From: Photobacterium angustum
GTDB taxonomy: Bacteria > Pseudomonadota > Gammaproteobacteria > Enterobacterales > Vibrionaceae
Direction: 5' to 3'
NCBI RefSeq assembly: GCF_003026365.1
Contig: NZ_PYOM01000001.1
Coordinates: 186,001 to 250,000, forward strand
DNA length: 64,000 bases
The stretch's first letter is position 1; every line of letters begins with the position of its first letter. The position numbers were made by a program, and so were the translations under genes. Below, piece by piece: positions 63,617-64,000 of this stretch. Below the pieces are notes generated by a model, which made no database searches, was not told the origin of the DNA, and saw only the letters and a list, made by a program, of their open reading frames with translations.

Positions 63617-64000
63617 TTAATAAGCATTATCTTGAAATTCTTTCACTGATTCAATTGGTTGACCTATCTCTAAAGGTGCGTAATCACTATGCGCTTTGCC
63701 TTTGTAATACATGACTAATCTATTCGCTGTTCTTGGTTTAATAGTATCAACAACAAATTTGATCATATCTACACGCTCTAACTGTTTTAGCGCATCAACA
63801 ACACGCTGACGTTGTTGGAAAGTCTCATCTTTATTGCCGATACTTACCCAAAAACGTTGAGCGCGAGATCGTAAATTAGTATCTGGCTCTGAAATTTGAG
63901 CAATTAAACCTTGCTTACTGTCTTGCCATTGCGCTTCATTCAATTCGAGCAATACGAGTGCAAAAGCATTGGTAAAATCATCAATTGCCTCTGATAAGTA
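63617..64000 (-). CDS. M16 (insulinase family) peptidase, C-terminal fragment
   Basis: The frame is open to the window edge, so this is only the last 127 residues of a larger protein. Visible sequence (EAIDDFTNAFALVLLELNEA, then a helix before RAQRFWVSIGN, then QRVVDALKQLERVDMIKFV) matches the C-terminal inactive-repeat region of pitrilysin/insulin-degrading-enzyme-type zinc peptidases. The catalytic HXXEH region lies outside the window, so activity cannot be judged. A more exact assignment is not possible. Confidence 0.75.
   Translation of the reverse strand, partial: YLSEAIDDFTNAFALVLLELNEAQWQDSKQGLIAQISEPDTNLRSRAQRFWVSIGNKDETFQQRQRVVDALKQLERVDMIKFVVDTIKPRTANRLVMYYKGKAHSDYAPLEIGQPIESVKEFQDNAY

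Noticed and set aside
1-64000. tRNA, rRNA, riboswitch, insertion sequence or prophage
   Set aside because: None recognised by eye on either strand; coding density and gene order are those of core genome throughout.

Overview
The window is a Vibrionaceae chromosome segment, most likely Photobacterium or a close relative. The evidence is gene order and protein character: an FlrABC-controlled polar flagellar cluster runs into a chemotaxis operon that carries the polar positioning pair ParC/ParP, then a complete ccmABCDEFGHI set, mlaA, two fadL genes, an ECF sigma/DUF3379 pair and fadIJ. No rRNA, tRNA, CRISPR array, insertion sequence or prophage was seen. The DNA is A+T-leaning and densely coded.

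Positions 1-46.6 kb are almost entirely motility. From left to right: the 3' part of flgE, flgFGHIJ, flgKL, one long flagellin gene, flaG-fliD-flaI-fliS, the regulators flrA and flrBC, the basal body and export genes fliEFGHIJ, fliKLMNOPQR-flhB, then flhAFG-fliA-cheYZAB-parC-parP-cheW-DUF2802. I read sigma-54 type -24/-12 elements (GG-N10-GC) before flgF, flgK, flrB, fliK and flhA. A sigma-28 type element (TAAA-N15-GCCGTTAA) lies before the flagellin gene. Palindromes of the form GTCA-N6-TGAC, resembling FleQ/FlrA operators, sit upstream of the flrB and flhA promoters. This fits the Vibrionaceae hierarchy in which FlrA with sigma-54 drives the early genes and flrBC, FlrC with sigma-54 drives the hook and rod genes, and FliA (sigma-28) drives late genes. 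Two minus-strand genes, a FliK-C-terminus-like protein and a stand-alone FlhB-cytoplasmic-domain-like protein, converge on the end of the chemotaxis operon.

Positions 46.7-54.0 kb hold the cytochrome c maturation operon ccmABCDEFGHI, with overlapping or nearly overlapping genes except for a 153-bp gap between ccmB and ccmC that contains a 23-bp-stem hairpin. mlaA (outer-membrane lipid asymmetry) follows the ccm terminator at once.

Positions 54.9-63.4 kb form a long-chain fatty acid uptake and beta-oxidation neighbourhood: two FadL-type porins, a membrane-anchored DUF3379 protein overlapping an ECF sigma factor gene (all minus strand), and fadIJ on the plus strand. FadR-like operators lie upstream of both fadL genes and over the fadI promoter. 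Between the ECF sigma gene and fadI is an unexplained ~220-bp segment that can fold into a chain of hairpins ending in a strong terminator, a candidate small RNA. The window ends inside a minus-strand M16 (insulinase family) peptidase gene.

The strongest unexplained signals are the candidate RNA at 59.45-59.68 kb, the ccmB-ccmC hairpin, the minus-strand FliK-like/FlhB-like pair, the triplicated short motif in CheA, the sigma-28-type promoter and long variable region of the flagellin, and a 62-codon minus-strand gene between flgJ and flgK.
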